DNA of 64,000 nt, from assembly GCF_965139615.1 (NCBI RefSeq), contig NZ_CBCSIQ010000010.1, forward strand, positions 1 through 64,000. Reading direction: 5' to 3'. Origin of the DNA: Kerstersia similis (GTDB taxonomy: Bacteria; Pseudomonadota; Gammaproteobacteria; Burkholderiales; Burkholderiaceae_B). Below the pieces are notes generated by a model that was not told the DNA's origin, ran no database searches, and worked only from the letters and a program-made list of their open reading frames with translations. A program made the translations under genes and the position numbers. Below are positions 7,318 to 15,362 of the stretch, piece after piece. How positions within the stretch are numbered: position 1 is the first letter of the stretch; each line of letters starts with the position of its first letter.

Positions 7318-8595
7318 ATGAGCAAGTTCGAGAGTGGTCAGGAACACCTGATTGCGACATCCCCCGCGACGGAGTCCGGGCGCCTGCCGCTGCCGCCACG
7401 CGCGCCGCATCGTATCGCCAGCGAAGCCGAGGCGCTGGCCGTGGCCGAGAGACTGGCGGCGGGGTTCCGCCAGACGGCAGCCCAGCGTGATCGCGAACGC
7501 CGTCTGCCCTGGGACGAAATTGAAAGCTATACCGCCAGCGGCCTGGGCGCGATCACGATTCCCAGGGCCCACGGCGGCCTGGAGGCTTCGTATGAAACCC
7601 TGGCCCGCGTATTTGCAACGCTATGCGCCGCCGATCCTTCGTTGGGCCAGATTCCGCAGAACCATTTTGCCTTGATCCAGAACCTGCGGGATACCGGCAG
7701 TGCCGAGCAGCAGGCGCGCTGGTTCCGCGCCGTGCTGGACGGACATCGCTTTGGCAATGCCGGCCCGGAACGCAAGGCCAAGGCTGGCCATCTTTATCAG
7801 GCGACTGCCCGCCTGCATCGGGATGAACAGGGCGGGCTGCGGGTCAGCGGAACACGTTTTTATTCGACGGGTGCGATCTTTGCGCACTGGATTCCCTTCC
7901 GTGCGGTTGATGAGGCCGAGCGCCCGGTGCAGGTCTGGGTACGGCGTGATGCGCCGGGCGTGCGTGTGATCGACGACTGGAGCTCTTTCGGTCAACGGAC
8001 CACGGCCAGCGGCAGCGTGGTGTTCGATGCGGTAGCGGTGGAGGCTGATGATGTCGTCGCGCTGTGGCGCCACGCGGATATTCCCAATCTGTCCGGGCCG
8101 GTGTCGCAACTGATCCAGGCAGCAATAGACGCGGGCATTGCGCAGGGCGCGCTGGCCGATGGATTGGCCTTCGTGCGCGAAAAGAGCCGGCCGTGGGTGG
8201 ATTCGGGCGTGAGCAGCGCCACGCTGGACCCGCATTTGATTCAGGAAGTCGGGCAATTGCAGGTCGAGGTGGATGCCGCCTATGCCGTGTTGCTGGAAAG
8301 CGCCCGGACGCTGGATGAACTGGCGGCGCTGCCCGCCGTGGATGAGGCGGCTGCGGCCAGGGCGTCGGTGGCTGTGGCAGAGGCCAAGATTTTGACGACG
8401 GAAGCGGCCTTGGCCGCCAGTGAACAGCTGTTTGCGCTCGCAGGGTCATCAGCGACACGTGCTGCCCATAACCTGGATCGTCATTGGCGCAATGCGCGGG
8501 TTCATACCTTGCATGACCCGGTGCGCTGGAAATATCACCTGCTGGGCAATTATTTGCTCAATGGTGCGCTGCCGCGTCGGCATCAATGGAATTAA
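7318..8595 (+). CDS. sfnB: SfnB-like acyl-CoA-dehydrogenase-fold monooxygenase 1
   Basis: A 425-aa flavoprotein of the acyl-CoA-dehydrogenase fold, closest in pattern to the SfnB/DszC group of sulfur-acquisition oxidoreductases. Visible motifs are GLGAITIPRAHGG, GQIPQNHFALI, FYSTGAIFAHWIPF and the C-terminal WRNARVHTLHDPVRWKYHL; the last two are hallmarks of this group and not of true acyl-CoA dehydrogenases. I chose the ATG at 7318; the frame extends to 7216 but overlaps the metI end without family sequence. A paralogue follows after 30 bp. It would use reduced flavin and oxygen on an organosulfur substrate, not identified. Confidence 0.87.
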   Translation: MSKFESGQEHLIATSPATESGRLPLPPRAPHRIASEAEALAVAERLAAGFRQTAAQRDRERRLPWDEIESYTASGLGAITIPRAHGGLEASYETLARVFATLCAADPSLGQIPQNHFALIQNLRDTGSAEQQARWFRAVLDGHRFGNAGPERKAKAGHLYQATARLHRDEQGGLRVSGTRFYSTGAIFAHWIPFRAVDEAERPVQVWVRRDAPGVRVIDDWSSFGQRTTASGSVVFDAVAVEADDVVALWRHADIPNLSGPVSQLIQAAIDAGIAQGALADGLAFVREKSRPWVDSGVSSATLDPHLIQEVGQLQVEVDAAYAVLLESARTLDELAALPAVDEAAAARASVAVAEAKILTTEAALAASEQLFALAGSSATRAAHNLDRHWRNARVHTLHDPVRWKYHLLGNYLLNGALPRRHQWN

Positions 8596-8625
8596 TCAAG
8601 CCGGGCAGGCGGGGAGAACAGAGGG

Positions 8626-9888
8626 ATGACACGATTTGATGACGTGGCCGTGCCACAGGAAAGCGAAGCACTTGCGGTCGAGGTAGCGCCTTTGGCCATA
8701 CGGCCTGCGGCGGTGATCGCTGACGAGGCCGAAGCATTGCGGGTGGCGCAACGGTTGGCGGGGGAACTGGCGGTCGAGGCCGTGCGCCGTGACCGTGAAC
8801 GTATTCTGCCCTGGCGGGAAGTGGAGGCGTTCAGCCAGAGCGGTCTTTGGGGCATCACGATTCCCAAGGCCTATGGCGGGGCAGGCGTTTCCACCGGTGT
8901 ATTGGCCAAAGTGGTAGCCACGATAGCGGCGGCCGACGGTAATTTCGGCCATATTCCTCAAAACCATTTCTATGCGCTGGAAGTGCTGCGCGTAGGCGGT
9001 TCCGAAGAGCAGAAGGCCTTTTTCTATGATCGCGTACTGCGCGGCGAACGGCTGGGGAATGCCCTGGCGGAAATCGGCCACAAGGATTTCAAGCGCCGCA
9101 CGCGGCTGCTGCGGGAAACCGATGGCTGGTACGTGGAAGGCAGCAAGTTCTATTGCACGGGTGCAATTTTCTCGCATTGGATTCCGACGCTGGTGACGGC
9201 CCAGGATCGCGACGGCGAGCGGCAGTATCTGGTATTTGTGCCGCGGGCTGCCGAAGGGGTGGAAATTACGGATGACTGGGACGGTTTCGGGCAGCGCGTG
9301 ACGGGCAGCGGTTCCGTCCGGTTCCAGCGCGTGCGCGTGGATCCGGGCTGGGTGGTGCCGTTCCAGACATCGTTCGAGAAACCGACCACGATAGGCCCGT
9401 TTGCACAGATCATCCATGCGGCCCTGGATGCCGGTATCGGTCACGGCGCGTTGGCGGCGACCTTGCCTTTTGTGCGTGAGCAGGCACGGCCATGGATAGA
9501 TGCCGGCGTGGAACGCGCCAGCGATGACCCCTTGCTGTTGCAGCAGCTGGGCAATGTCCATGTGCGCCTGCGAGCGGCCGACGCCTTGGTCGCGCGCGCG
9601 GCGCAACTGGTGGATGCGGCGCAGCAGGCGCCCGACGAAGACAGCGTTGCGCGCGCCTCGATCGCCGTGGCGCAGGCCAAGGCGCTGAGCACCAGTGCCA
9701 GTTTGCTGGCCGGCAACAAGTTGTTCGAGCTGGCCGGCACCGGCGCCACGCTGGACGGCCTGGGCCTGGATCGTTTCTGGCGCAATGCCAGGGTGCACAC
9801 GCTGCATGATCCGGTGCGCTGGAAGTACCACGCAATCGGTAACTACACCCTCAATGGCATCTTTCCGCCGCGCCATGGCGCACTTTGA
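8626..9888 (+). CDS. sfnB: SfnB-like acyl-CoA-dehydrogenase-fold monooxygenase 2
   Basis: A 420-aa paralogue of the preceding gene with the same motif order: GLWGITIPKAYGG, GHIPQNHFYALEVL, FYCTGAIFSHWIP and WRNARVHTLHDPVRWKYHA. The flavin and substrate regions are conserved between the two, but the N-terminal 25 residues are unrelated. Two adjacent copies suggest either two substrates or a tandem duplication that has diverged. The next binding-protein gene starts 20 bp downstream, so the genes are probably one transcript. It needs a flavin reductase, none of which is encoded nearby. Confidence 0.87.
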   Translation: MTRFDDVAVPQESEALAVEVAPLAIRPAAVIADEAEALRVAQRLAGELAVEAVRRDRERILPWREVEAFSQSGLWGITIPKAYGGAGVSTGVLAKVVATIAAADGNFGHIPQNHFYALEVLRVGGSEEQKAFFYDRVLRGERLGNALAEIGHKDFKRRTRLLRETDGWYVEGSKFYCTGAIFSHWIPTLVTAQDRDGERQYLVFVPRAAEGVEITDDWDGFGQRVTGSGSVRFQRVRVDPGWVVPFQTSFEKPTTIGPFAQIIHAALDAGIGHGALAATLPFVREQARPWIDAGVERASDDPLLLQQLGNVHVRLRAADALVARAAQLVDAAQQAPDEDSVARASIAVAQAKALSTSASLLAGNKLFELAGTGATLDGLGLDRFWRNARVHTLHDPVRWKYHAIGNYTLNGIFPPRHGAL

Positions 9889-9908
9889 TTGTTTTGGATC
9901 TCATCACA

Positions 9909-10718
9909 ATGAACATGTTTTTGAAATCACTGTTTGCGCTGGCTGTGACGGCGATGGTGGCAGGGACGGCAGCGGCCGCCCCGCTAAAAATCGGCGTCGT
10001 GCCCGGTATTTTCGCCGACTCGGTAGAGGTTGCCGCCGCCGAGGCCAAGAAACAGGGGCTGGATGTGCAGGTGGTCGAGTTTACCGATTGGGCAACGCCC
10101 AATGTGGCGCTGGATGCCGGTGATATCGACCTGAACTATTACCAGAACAGCAACTATCTGGCCAACGCCATGCGTGACAAGGGCTTTGCCTTTACCAGCG
10201 TACAGCCGGGCATCCTGTCCTATCTGGGGCTATACTCGCTCAAGCACGGATCGCTGGCCGAGATACCGGACGGAGCGACGGTGGCTATCGCCAGTGATGC
10301 GGTCAATGTCGGCCGGGGCTTGCGTTTGCTGCAACATGCCGGCTTGATCACGTTGCGCCCGGATACCGGTCTGTTGGGCACGCTGGAGGATATCCAGGCC
10401 AACCCCAAACGCCTGAAATTCGTCGAGGTGGAAGGTCCGCAACTGGCTCGCGCCACCCAGGATGTGGATCTGGCGCAGGGCTTTCCGTATTTCATCCTGG
10501 CCTCCAAGGCGTTCGATGCCACCAAGGCCTTGGCCCTGACCAGCTATGAGGATGACTCCTGGGCGATTCAGTTCGTGGCGCGCCAGGATCGTGCCGCAGA
10601 CCCGCGCATTGCCGAATTTCTGGAAATCTACAAGCATTCGCCTGCCGTGCGCCAGACCATCCAGACGTTCTATCAGAACGAGCCCAGGCTCTATCGCCTG
10701 ACCTGGCTGAAACCGTGA
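9909..10718 (+). CDS. metQ: MetQ/NlpA-family substrate-binding protein 2
   Basis: A 269-aa periplasmic binding protein of the MetQ family. The signal peptide is about residues 1-24 (MNMFLKSLFALAVTAMVAG...), ending in AAA without a lipobox cysteine. The mature start PLKIGVVPGIFADSVEV is followed by VEFTDWATPNVALDAGDIDLNYYQ. I chose the ATG at 9909; ATG at 9915 is an alternative. It lies directly downstream of sfnB2, and its stop overlaps the possible GTG start of the monooxygenase gene. It is distinct from binding protein 1, so its ligand may differ. Confidence 0.88.
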   Translation: MNMFLKSLFALAVTAMVAGTAAAAPLKIGVVPGIFADSVEVAAAEAKKQGLDVQVVEFTDWATPNVALDAGDIDLNYYQNSNYLANAMRDKGFAFTSVQPGILSYLGLYSLKHGSLAEIPDGATVAIASDAVNVGRGLRLLQHAGLITLRPDTGLLGTLEDIQANPKRLKFVEVEGPQLARATQDVDLAQGFPYFILASKAFDATKALALTSYEDDSWAIQFVARQDRAADPRIAEFLEIYKHSPAVRQTIQTFYQNEPRLYRLTWLKP

Positions 10719-10726
10719 GCGTTGCC

Positions 10727-12142
10727 ATGTCACAACCGAAAAAGCAGATTCACGTCAACGCGTTCAATATGAATTGCGTGGGCCATATTCATCATGGGCT
10801 GTGGACGCATTCGCGGGATCGTTCCACTGAATACCACACGCTGAAATACTGGACGGACATTGCCAGAACGCTGGAGCGCGGGCTGTTCGACGGCATTTTT
10901 ATTGCCGATGTGGTGGGTTACTACGACGTCTATCAAGGCAATGTCGATCTGACCTTGCGGGAAGCCGTGCAGTTGCCTGTCAACAACCCCTGGCTGCTGG
11001 TGTCCGCGATGGCGGCGGTGACCGAGCATATCGGATTTGGTGTGACGGCGACGGTAGGGGCGCACAATCCCTATACCTTTGCGCGTGATGTTTCCACGCT
11101 GGATCAGTTGAGCAATGGCCGGATCGGCTGGAATATCGTGACTGGCTACGTGGATAGCGGCGCGCGGGGACTGGGGCAGGATGGCCTGGCAGAACATGAT
11201 GCTCGTTATGACAGGGCCGATGATTTCCTGACGCTGGCCTATAAGCTCTGGGAAGGCAGCTGGGAGGACGGCGCGGTGATTGCGGATCGCGCCAGGCGGA
11301 TTCATGCGCTGCCGGAAAAAGTGCATGCCATCCGGCATGAGGGGCCGTTCTACCGTGCCAATGCCATTCATATGAGCGCGCCGTCGCCGCAGCGCACGCC
11401 CGTGCTTTTTCAGGCCGGAACGTCCGCGCGCGGACGCAGCTTTGCCGGGCAGCATGCAGAAGGAATTTTCATAGGCGCCGCGACGCCGGCCGTCGCCCGG
11501 GAAACCTCGCGGCGTTTGCGCCAGGCGGCGGCGGATGCCGGCCGCGACCCGGCTGCGCTGAAGATCTATGTAGGGCTTGCCGTCGTGCCGGGGCGGACGG
11601 AAGCCGAAGCCAGGGAAAAATATGCGGATTACCTGAGCCACGCCAGCGCAGAAGGCGGGCTGGCGCATTTCTCCGCCAGCACCGGTATTGATTTCTCGCA
11701 ATATGACCTGGATGAGCCGATTCAATACGGCAAGAGCAATGCCATTCAGTCGGCGGGCCAGGCGGCGCAGCAGCAGGGCTGGACGACCCGTCGTCAGTTG
11801 TTGGAGCAGTTCCGGCTGGGCAGCCGCTACAACACCATTGTCGGGGACGCCAGCCAGGTGGCAGACGAGATGGAGCGCTGGATGGACGAGGGGGAGATAG
11901 ACGGTTTCAACCTGACGCGTATCGTGGTGCCTGAAACCTGGGAGGACTTTGCCGAAATTGTGGTGCCGGAATTGCAGAATCGGGGCCGTTACCGTACGGC
12001 TTATGCGCCGGGTACCTTGCGCCAGAAGTTGTTCGGCCAGGGGGACCGCTTGCCGGAGAGCCATCCTGCCGCGCAGTGGCGCGTGCGGGAGGGCGGGGCA
12101 GCGACACCGGAGTCGGAAGCGGCCACAGAGGTGCAGTCATGA
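10727..12142 (+). CDS. FMNH2-dependent monooxygenase, NtaA/SnaA/DszA type
   Basis: A 471-aa luciferase-fold monooxygenase of the NtaA/SnaA/DszA (DmoA) group. These enzymes oxidise sulfides, sulfones or aminopolycarboxylates with FMNH2 supplied by a separate reductase. Characteristic segments are NMNCVGHIHHGLWTHS near the start, LDQLSNGRIGWNIVTGY, PVLFQAGTSARGRSFAGQHAEGIF and GFNLTRIVVPETWEDF. The ATG at 10727 fits the family start; a GTG at 10715 overlaps the metQ2 stop. The last base pairs overlap the start of metQ3 as ATGA. With two SfnB-like enzymes in the same run it points to organosulfur oxidation, possibly of sulfides or sulfones. Confidence 0.88.
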   Translation: MSQPKKQIHVNAFNMNCVGHIHHGLWTHSRDRSTEYHTLKYWTDIARTLERGLFDGIFIADVVGYYDVYQGNVDLTLREAVQLPVNNPWLLVSAMAAVTEHIGFGVTATVGAHNPYTFARDVSTLDQLSNGRIGWNIVTGYVDSGARGLGQDGLAEHDARYDRADDFLTLAYKLWEGSWEDGAVIADRARRIHALPEKVHAIRHEGPFYRANAIHMSAPSPQRTPVLFQAGTSARGRSFAGQHAEGIFIGAATPAVARETSRRLRQAAADAGRDPAALKIYVGLAVVPGRTEAEAREKYADYLSHASAEGGLAHFSASTGIDFSQYDLDEPIQYGKSNAIQSAGQAAQQQGWTTRRQLLEQFRLGSRYNTIVGDASQVADEMERWMDEGEIDGFNLTRIVVPETWEDFAEIVVPELQNRGRYRTAYAPGTLRQKLFGQGDRLPESHPAAQWRVREGGAATPESEAATEVQS

Positions 12143-13029
12143 TGGGGCAGGGGGCGCGGGCAGCAAAGCGGCGTTCGGCATGGGCCCGCGTGGTTGGCGG
12201 GATGGCCGTGCTGGCCCTGTACCTGGGAACGGCGGGCGCGCAGACCCTGAAAATCGGCGTGACGCCGGGTGCGTTGGCCGATTCGGCGCAAATCGCGGCG
12301 GACGAGGCCAAGGCCGCAGGGCTGGCGGTGCAGTTGGTCGAGTTTACGGATTGGACCTTGCCCAATACGGCGCTGGTCAACGGCGACCTGGACTTGAACT
12401 ATTACCAGCATCAGGCGTTTCTGGATACCTTCAATCGGGAAAACCGCCAGAACCTGCGCAGTGTCGGGCCGGGTGTGCGCGGCAATATCGGTCTGTTTTC
12501 AAAGCGCCATGCCGCATTGACGGATTTGCCCCAAGGCGCGCGCGTGGCGTTGGCCAACGATACCTCCAATCAGACACGGGCCCTGGAGACCTTGCAGGAT
12601 GCCGGCTTGATCCGTTTGCGGCCGGATGCACCGAGGTTGGCGCAGCTGGACGATATTGCCGAGAATCCGGGGAAACTGGTGTTTGTGGAACTGGCCGGGC
12701 CGCAACTGCCGCGTGCGCTGGATGATGCGGATCTGGTGGTGGTTACGCCAGGCAGCCTGGTGCAGGCCGGGCTGGCGGAAACGGCGCATCAGGGGCTGTT
12801 CTACAGCACGGGAACCGACCCGTTCTGGGGCATCCAGTTCGTCACGCGGGCGGACAACGCCGAGGATCCGCGCATCCGGCAGTTCGTCCGGATCTATCAG
12901 TCCTCCGAGGCGGTTCGGCAGCGGGTGCATGATTCCTATGCGGGGGAAGAAAAATTCTACAGCCTGACCTGGCTGGCAAATGGGCAAGGCGCGCAGGCGC
13001 CCAACAGCCCGGTTTCCGAAGTGAAATAG
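12139..13029 (+). CDS. metQ: MetQ/NlpA-family substrate-binding protein 3
   Basis: A 296-aa binding protein. The N-terminus is long and basic (MMGQGARAAKRRSAWARVV), followed by a hydrophobic core and a probable cleavage after AGA, with no lipobox cysteine. The mature start QTLKIGVTPGALADS and the motif EFTDWTLPNTALVNGDLDLNYYQHQ are typical. The start codon overlaps the stop of the preceding monooxygenase (ATGA), a sign of translational coupling. The pocket region around residue 215-240 (VVVTPGSLVQAGLAETAHQG) differs most from the other three copies, suggesting another ligand. Confidence 0.88.
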   Translation: MMGQGARAAKRRSAWARVVGGMAVLALYLGTAGAQTLKIGVTPGALADSAQIAADEAKAAGLAVQLVEFTDWTLPNTALVNGDLDLNYYQHQAFLDTFNRENRQNLRSVGPGVRGNIGLFSKRHAALTDLPQGARVALANDTSNQTRALETLQDAGLIRLRPDAPRLAQLDDIAENPGKLVFVELAGPQLPRALDDADLVVVTPGSLVQAGLAETAHQGLFYSTGTDPFWGIQFVTRADNAEDPRIRQFVRIYQSSEAVRQRVHDSYAGEEKFYSLTWLANGQGAQAPNSPVSEVK

Positions 13030-13037
13030 AGATAGAG

Positions 13038-13865
13038 ATGATTCAACAAGCAAAGAAAAAGCTGTGGCTGGCGCTGGGCGCTGCGGGTTTGCTGATGGCA
13101 GCGGCGGTTCAGGCGGCGCCCTTGAAAATCGGGGTGTCGGCCGTGACAGCGCCGTCCTTGGAAGCCACGGCGGCAGAGGCCAAGAAGCAAGGGCTGGATG
13201 TTGAAGTGATCGAGTTCAGCGATTGGACTGCGCCGAATGAAGCCCTGGCGGCCAAGGATCTGGACGCGAATTTCTTCCAGCACCTGCCTTTCCTGGATAA
13301 CGCCGCCAAAGCGCGCGGCTACCGTTTCAAAGTGGTGGATGTCGGCTTTCTGATGAATGTCGGCCTGTTTTCCAAATCCATCCGTTCCTTGGATGCCGTG
13401 CCGGAAGGCGCGACCATTTCGGTGTATGACGATGTGACCAATCAGGGGCGGCAACTGCTGTTTTTGCAGAAGCTGGGCTTGATCAAACTGAAAAATCCGG
13501 AGGATTCATTCAGCACGGTGCACGACATCATTGAAAACCCCAAGAAGTTGAAGTTCGTTGAAGTGCCCGGCCCGCAGCTGGCACGAGCACTTGATGATGT
13601 CGATCTGGCGGTCGGGGCGCCGCTGTTTTTTGTCGCTGCAGGCCGCAATGACGTGGCCTCCGGCGGGCTGGCCTATTCCGGCGCAGAGGACGAGAAATAT
13701 GCGATCCATTTTGTGGCTCGCGATGGTGAACCGACCGATCCGCGCTTGCAGCAATTGATCCGGATTTATCAAGAGTCGCCGGTAGTGCGGCGGCAGATCC
13801 ACGAATCGCTGGGCCAGGACGAAAAACTCTATACCTTGCCTTGGCTGGAGCGTGCCGCACCCTAG
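13038..13865 (+). CDS. metQ: MetQ/NlpA-family substrate-binding protein 4
   Basis: A 275-aa binding protein, the fourth of the locus. The signal peptide is about residues 1-26, ending VQA with no lipobox cysteine. The mature protein starts PLKIGVSAVTAPSLEA, and the usual VVPGA motif is replaced by SAVTAP. The segment EFSDWTAPNEALAAKDLDANFFQH replaces the commoner FTDW...NYFQH form. The gene starts 8 bp after metQ3 and is the last of the operon, ending before a large convergent hairpin at 13884-13919. The ligand is unknown. Confidence 0.88.
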   Translation: MIQQAKKKLWLALGAAGLLMAAAVQAAPLKIGVSAVTAPSLEATAAEAKKQGLDVEVIEFSDWTAPNEALAAKDLDANFFQHLPFLDNAAKARGYRFKVVDVGFLMNVGLFSKSIRSLDAVPEGATISVYDDVTNQGRQLLFLQKLGLIKLKNPEDSFSTVHDIIENPKKLKFVEVPGPQLARALDDVDLAVGAPLFFVAAGRNDVASGGLAYSGAEDEKYAIHFVARDGEPTDPRLQQLIRIYQESPVVRRQIHESLGQDEKLYTLPWLERAAP

Positions 13866-13883
13866 CTCTTGCGTGCCCTTGTG

Positions 13884-13919
13884 CCGCTGGCAGGCCTGTC
13901 GGGCAAGGCCTGCCAGCGG
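13884..13919. terminator. Hairpin between convergent metQ4 and the 2OG oxygenase
   Basis: A perfect 13-bp inverted repeat, ccgctggcaggcc (13884-13896) with ggcctgccagcgg (13907-13919), around a 10-nt loop. It lies between two convergent genes and so could end transcription from both sides. It lacks a T tract, so termination may be weak or factor-assisted. Confidence 0.65.
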
Positions 13920-13936
13920 GCGGGCTTGAAGCAAGC

Positions 13937-14665
13937 CTATCCGGCATCGTGAAAAATCACGCCCAAGGTATGCCGTTCTCCCGCAAGCAACCGGCACACG
14001 CCATGGCGCAGATGTGCTCGATAGTATCCGCGTGACGAACGCACCGGACGGTGGTTGACGGCGAACACCACCGCATCCCCCTGATGCCAGGGCACGACCT
14101 CCGCCCGGCCGGGGCGCTTGGGATCGCTTTCAGCCAGGAGCAGTTCGCCACCCGCGAAGTCCCGGCCTGGCTGGTTCAGCAGCACGACGGCTTGCAGCGG
14201 GAAGACATGCTTCCCATACAAATCCTGATGCAGACAGGTGTAATCATTGGCCTGGTACCGCAATAGCAGCGGCGTGGGCCGGTGTTGTCCTGCGCCGTGG
14301 CAGATCGCCAGAAACTCGGCATGCGTGGCGGGAAAGCGCTCATCAAGGCGCATGGCCGCGTGCCAGCGATTCGCAATCGGGGCGAGATAGGGGTACAAGG
14401 CCGCACGCAAGCGGCCGACCAGATCGGGCAGGGGATAGCGAAAATACTGGTATTTCCCACGGCCAAACCCGTAGCGCTCCATCACGATTTGGCTGCGGAA
14501 CAAGTCTTTCTGCGGAAACAACGCCGCGGTCTCAACGCATTGCGCGGGCGTCAACACTTGCGGCAAGACGGCATAGCCATCAAGGGACAGGCTATCTTCA
14601 AACGCTGTCCAGGCGTGCTGGGCCAGGCGTTGCTCCAGGTTTTGTCGGGTGTCAGGGGGCATCAT
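13937..14665 (-). CDS. 2OG-Fe(II) oxygenase with complete facial triad
   Basis: A 242-aa dioxygenase of the prolyl-4-hydroxylase-like 2OG-Fe(II) superfamily. The iron triad is His146 and Asp148 in CLHQDLYG and His221 in LRHGVCRLLAGER. Arg231, ten residues later, would bind the 2-oxoglutarate carboxylate. It is the last gene of an alkB-alkA-ada-2OG-2OG run and overlaps the preceding paralogue by 14 nt. The position behind ada suggests induction by methylating agents and a role in alkylation damage or in modifying a partner protein. No substrate is known to me for this subfamily. It is not AlkB, which is encoded separately in the same operon. Confidence 0.85.
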   Translation of the reverse strand: MMPPDTRQNLEQRLAQHAWTAFEDSLSLDGYAVLPQVLTPAQCVETAALFPQKDLFRSQIVMERYGFGRGKYQYFRYPLPDLVGRLRAALYPYLAPIANRWHAAMRLDERFPATHAEFLAICHGAGQHRPTPLLLRYQANDYTCLHQDLYGKHVFPLQAVVLLNQPGRDFAGGELLLAESDPKRPGRAEVVPWHQGDAVVFAVNHRPVRSSRGYYRAHLRHGVCRLLAGERHTLGVIFHDAG

Positions 14666-15362
14666 GGAAGAAAAGCGTCAGTCCGGTGCGTTCCCCTTGG
14701 CGCACGCGACTGATGGCGTGCTTCAGGTTCACTCGGTAATAGCCCTTGCTGCCCAGGACGGGTCGTTGCGCGGTGCTGATGAGTGCAGCATCGCCTTGGC
14801 GCAGGGGCAAGACCATGGGCCGCGATTGCATGCGTGGCCGTTGTTCTGTCATGACGAATTCGCCACCTGTGAAATCTATGCCGGGCGCTGACAGCAGACC
14901 GATCAGCTGCAGTGGAAAGACATGCTCGCCCTCGGCCTGTTGGTGCAGCCCCAGGTAGTCGGACTCCCTCAGCTGGTACAGGGCGCTCAAGGTTCGTGTC
15001 TGCTGCGCTGCGTGCTGGCGTTGCAGGAAGGTTTGCAGCGCTGCCGGGTAGCGGTACTCGATACCCAGTTTTTCGTTCCAGCGGTTGGCGATCTCAGCCA
15101 GAGCGGGATAGAGCAACGCGCGCAAGCGAGCCAGCGGTTCCGGCAGGGGCTGCGCGTAGTCATACAGCAAGCCACGGCCCAAATTGGCGGTTTCCAGCGA
15201 CACCCGCCGCAGGCGTCCTGTCTCCTGCGCCAGGGACGCGGCAGGAGCAAGCAGGCCGGGCAGCAGGGCATAGCCCTCCGCATTCAACTGGTTCTCTATG
15301 CCTGCCCAGTCCAGGGTTTCGACGGCGGCTGCCCAGGTATCCATCATGGCGCTCGTGCTCAT
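14652..15362 (-). CDS. 2OG-Fe(II) oxygenase paralogue with HxD changed to HxQ
   Basis: A 236-aa paralogue of the downstream gene with the same fold and order: SALYQLRESDYLGLHQQ, GEHVFPLQLIGLLS, GYYRVNLKHAISRVRQGER and a shared FFHDAP end. His140 and His215 are kept, and Arg225 is kept, but the iron-binding Asp is Gln142 (HQQ instead of HQD). The enzyme may be inactive, use a different metal geometry, or act as a partner subunit of the intact paralogue. The start overlaps the ada stop as ATGA, so the two are translationally coupled. A start at internal Met 6 or 7 is also possible. Confidence 0.82.
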   Translation of the reverse strand: MSTSAMMDTWAAAVETLDWAGIENQLNAEGYALLPGLLAPAASLAQETGRLRRVSLETANLGRGLLYDYAQPLPEPLARLRALLYPALAEIANRWNEKLGIEYRYPAALQTFLQRQHAAQQTRTLSALYQLRESDYLGLHQQAEGEHVFPLQLIGLLSAPGIDFTGGEFVMTEQRPRMQSRPMVLPLRQGDAALISTAQRPVLGSKGYYRVNLKHAISRVRQGERTGLTLFFHDAP

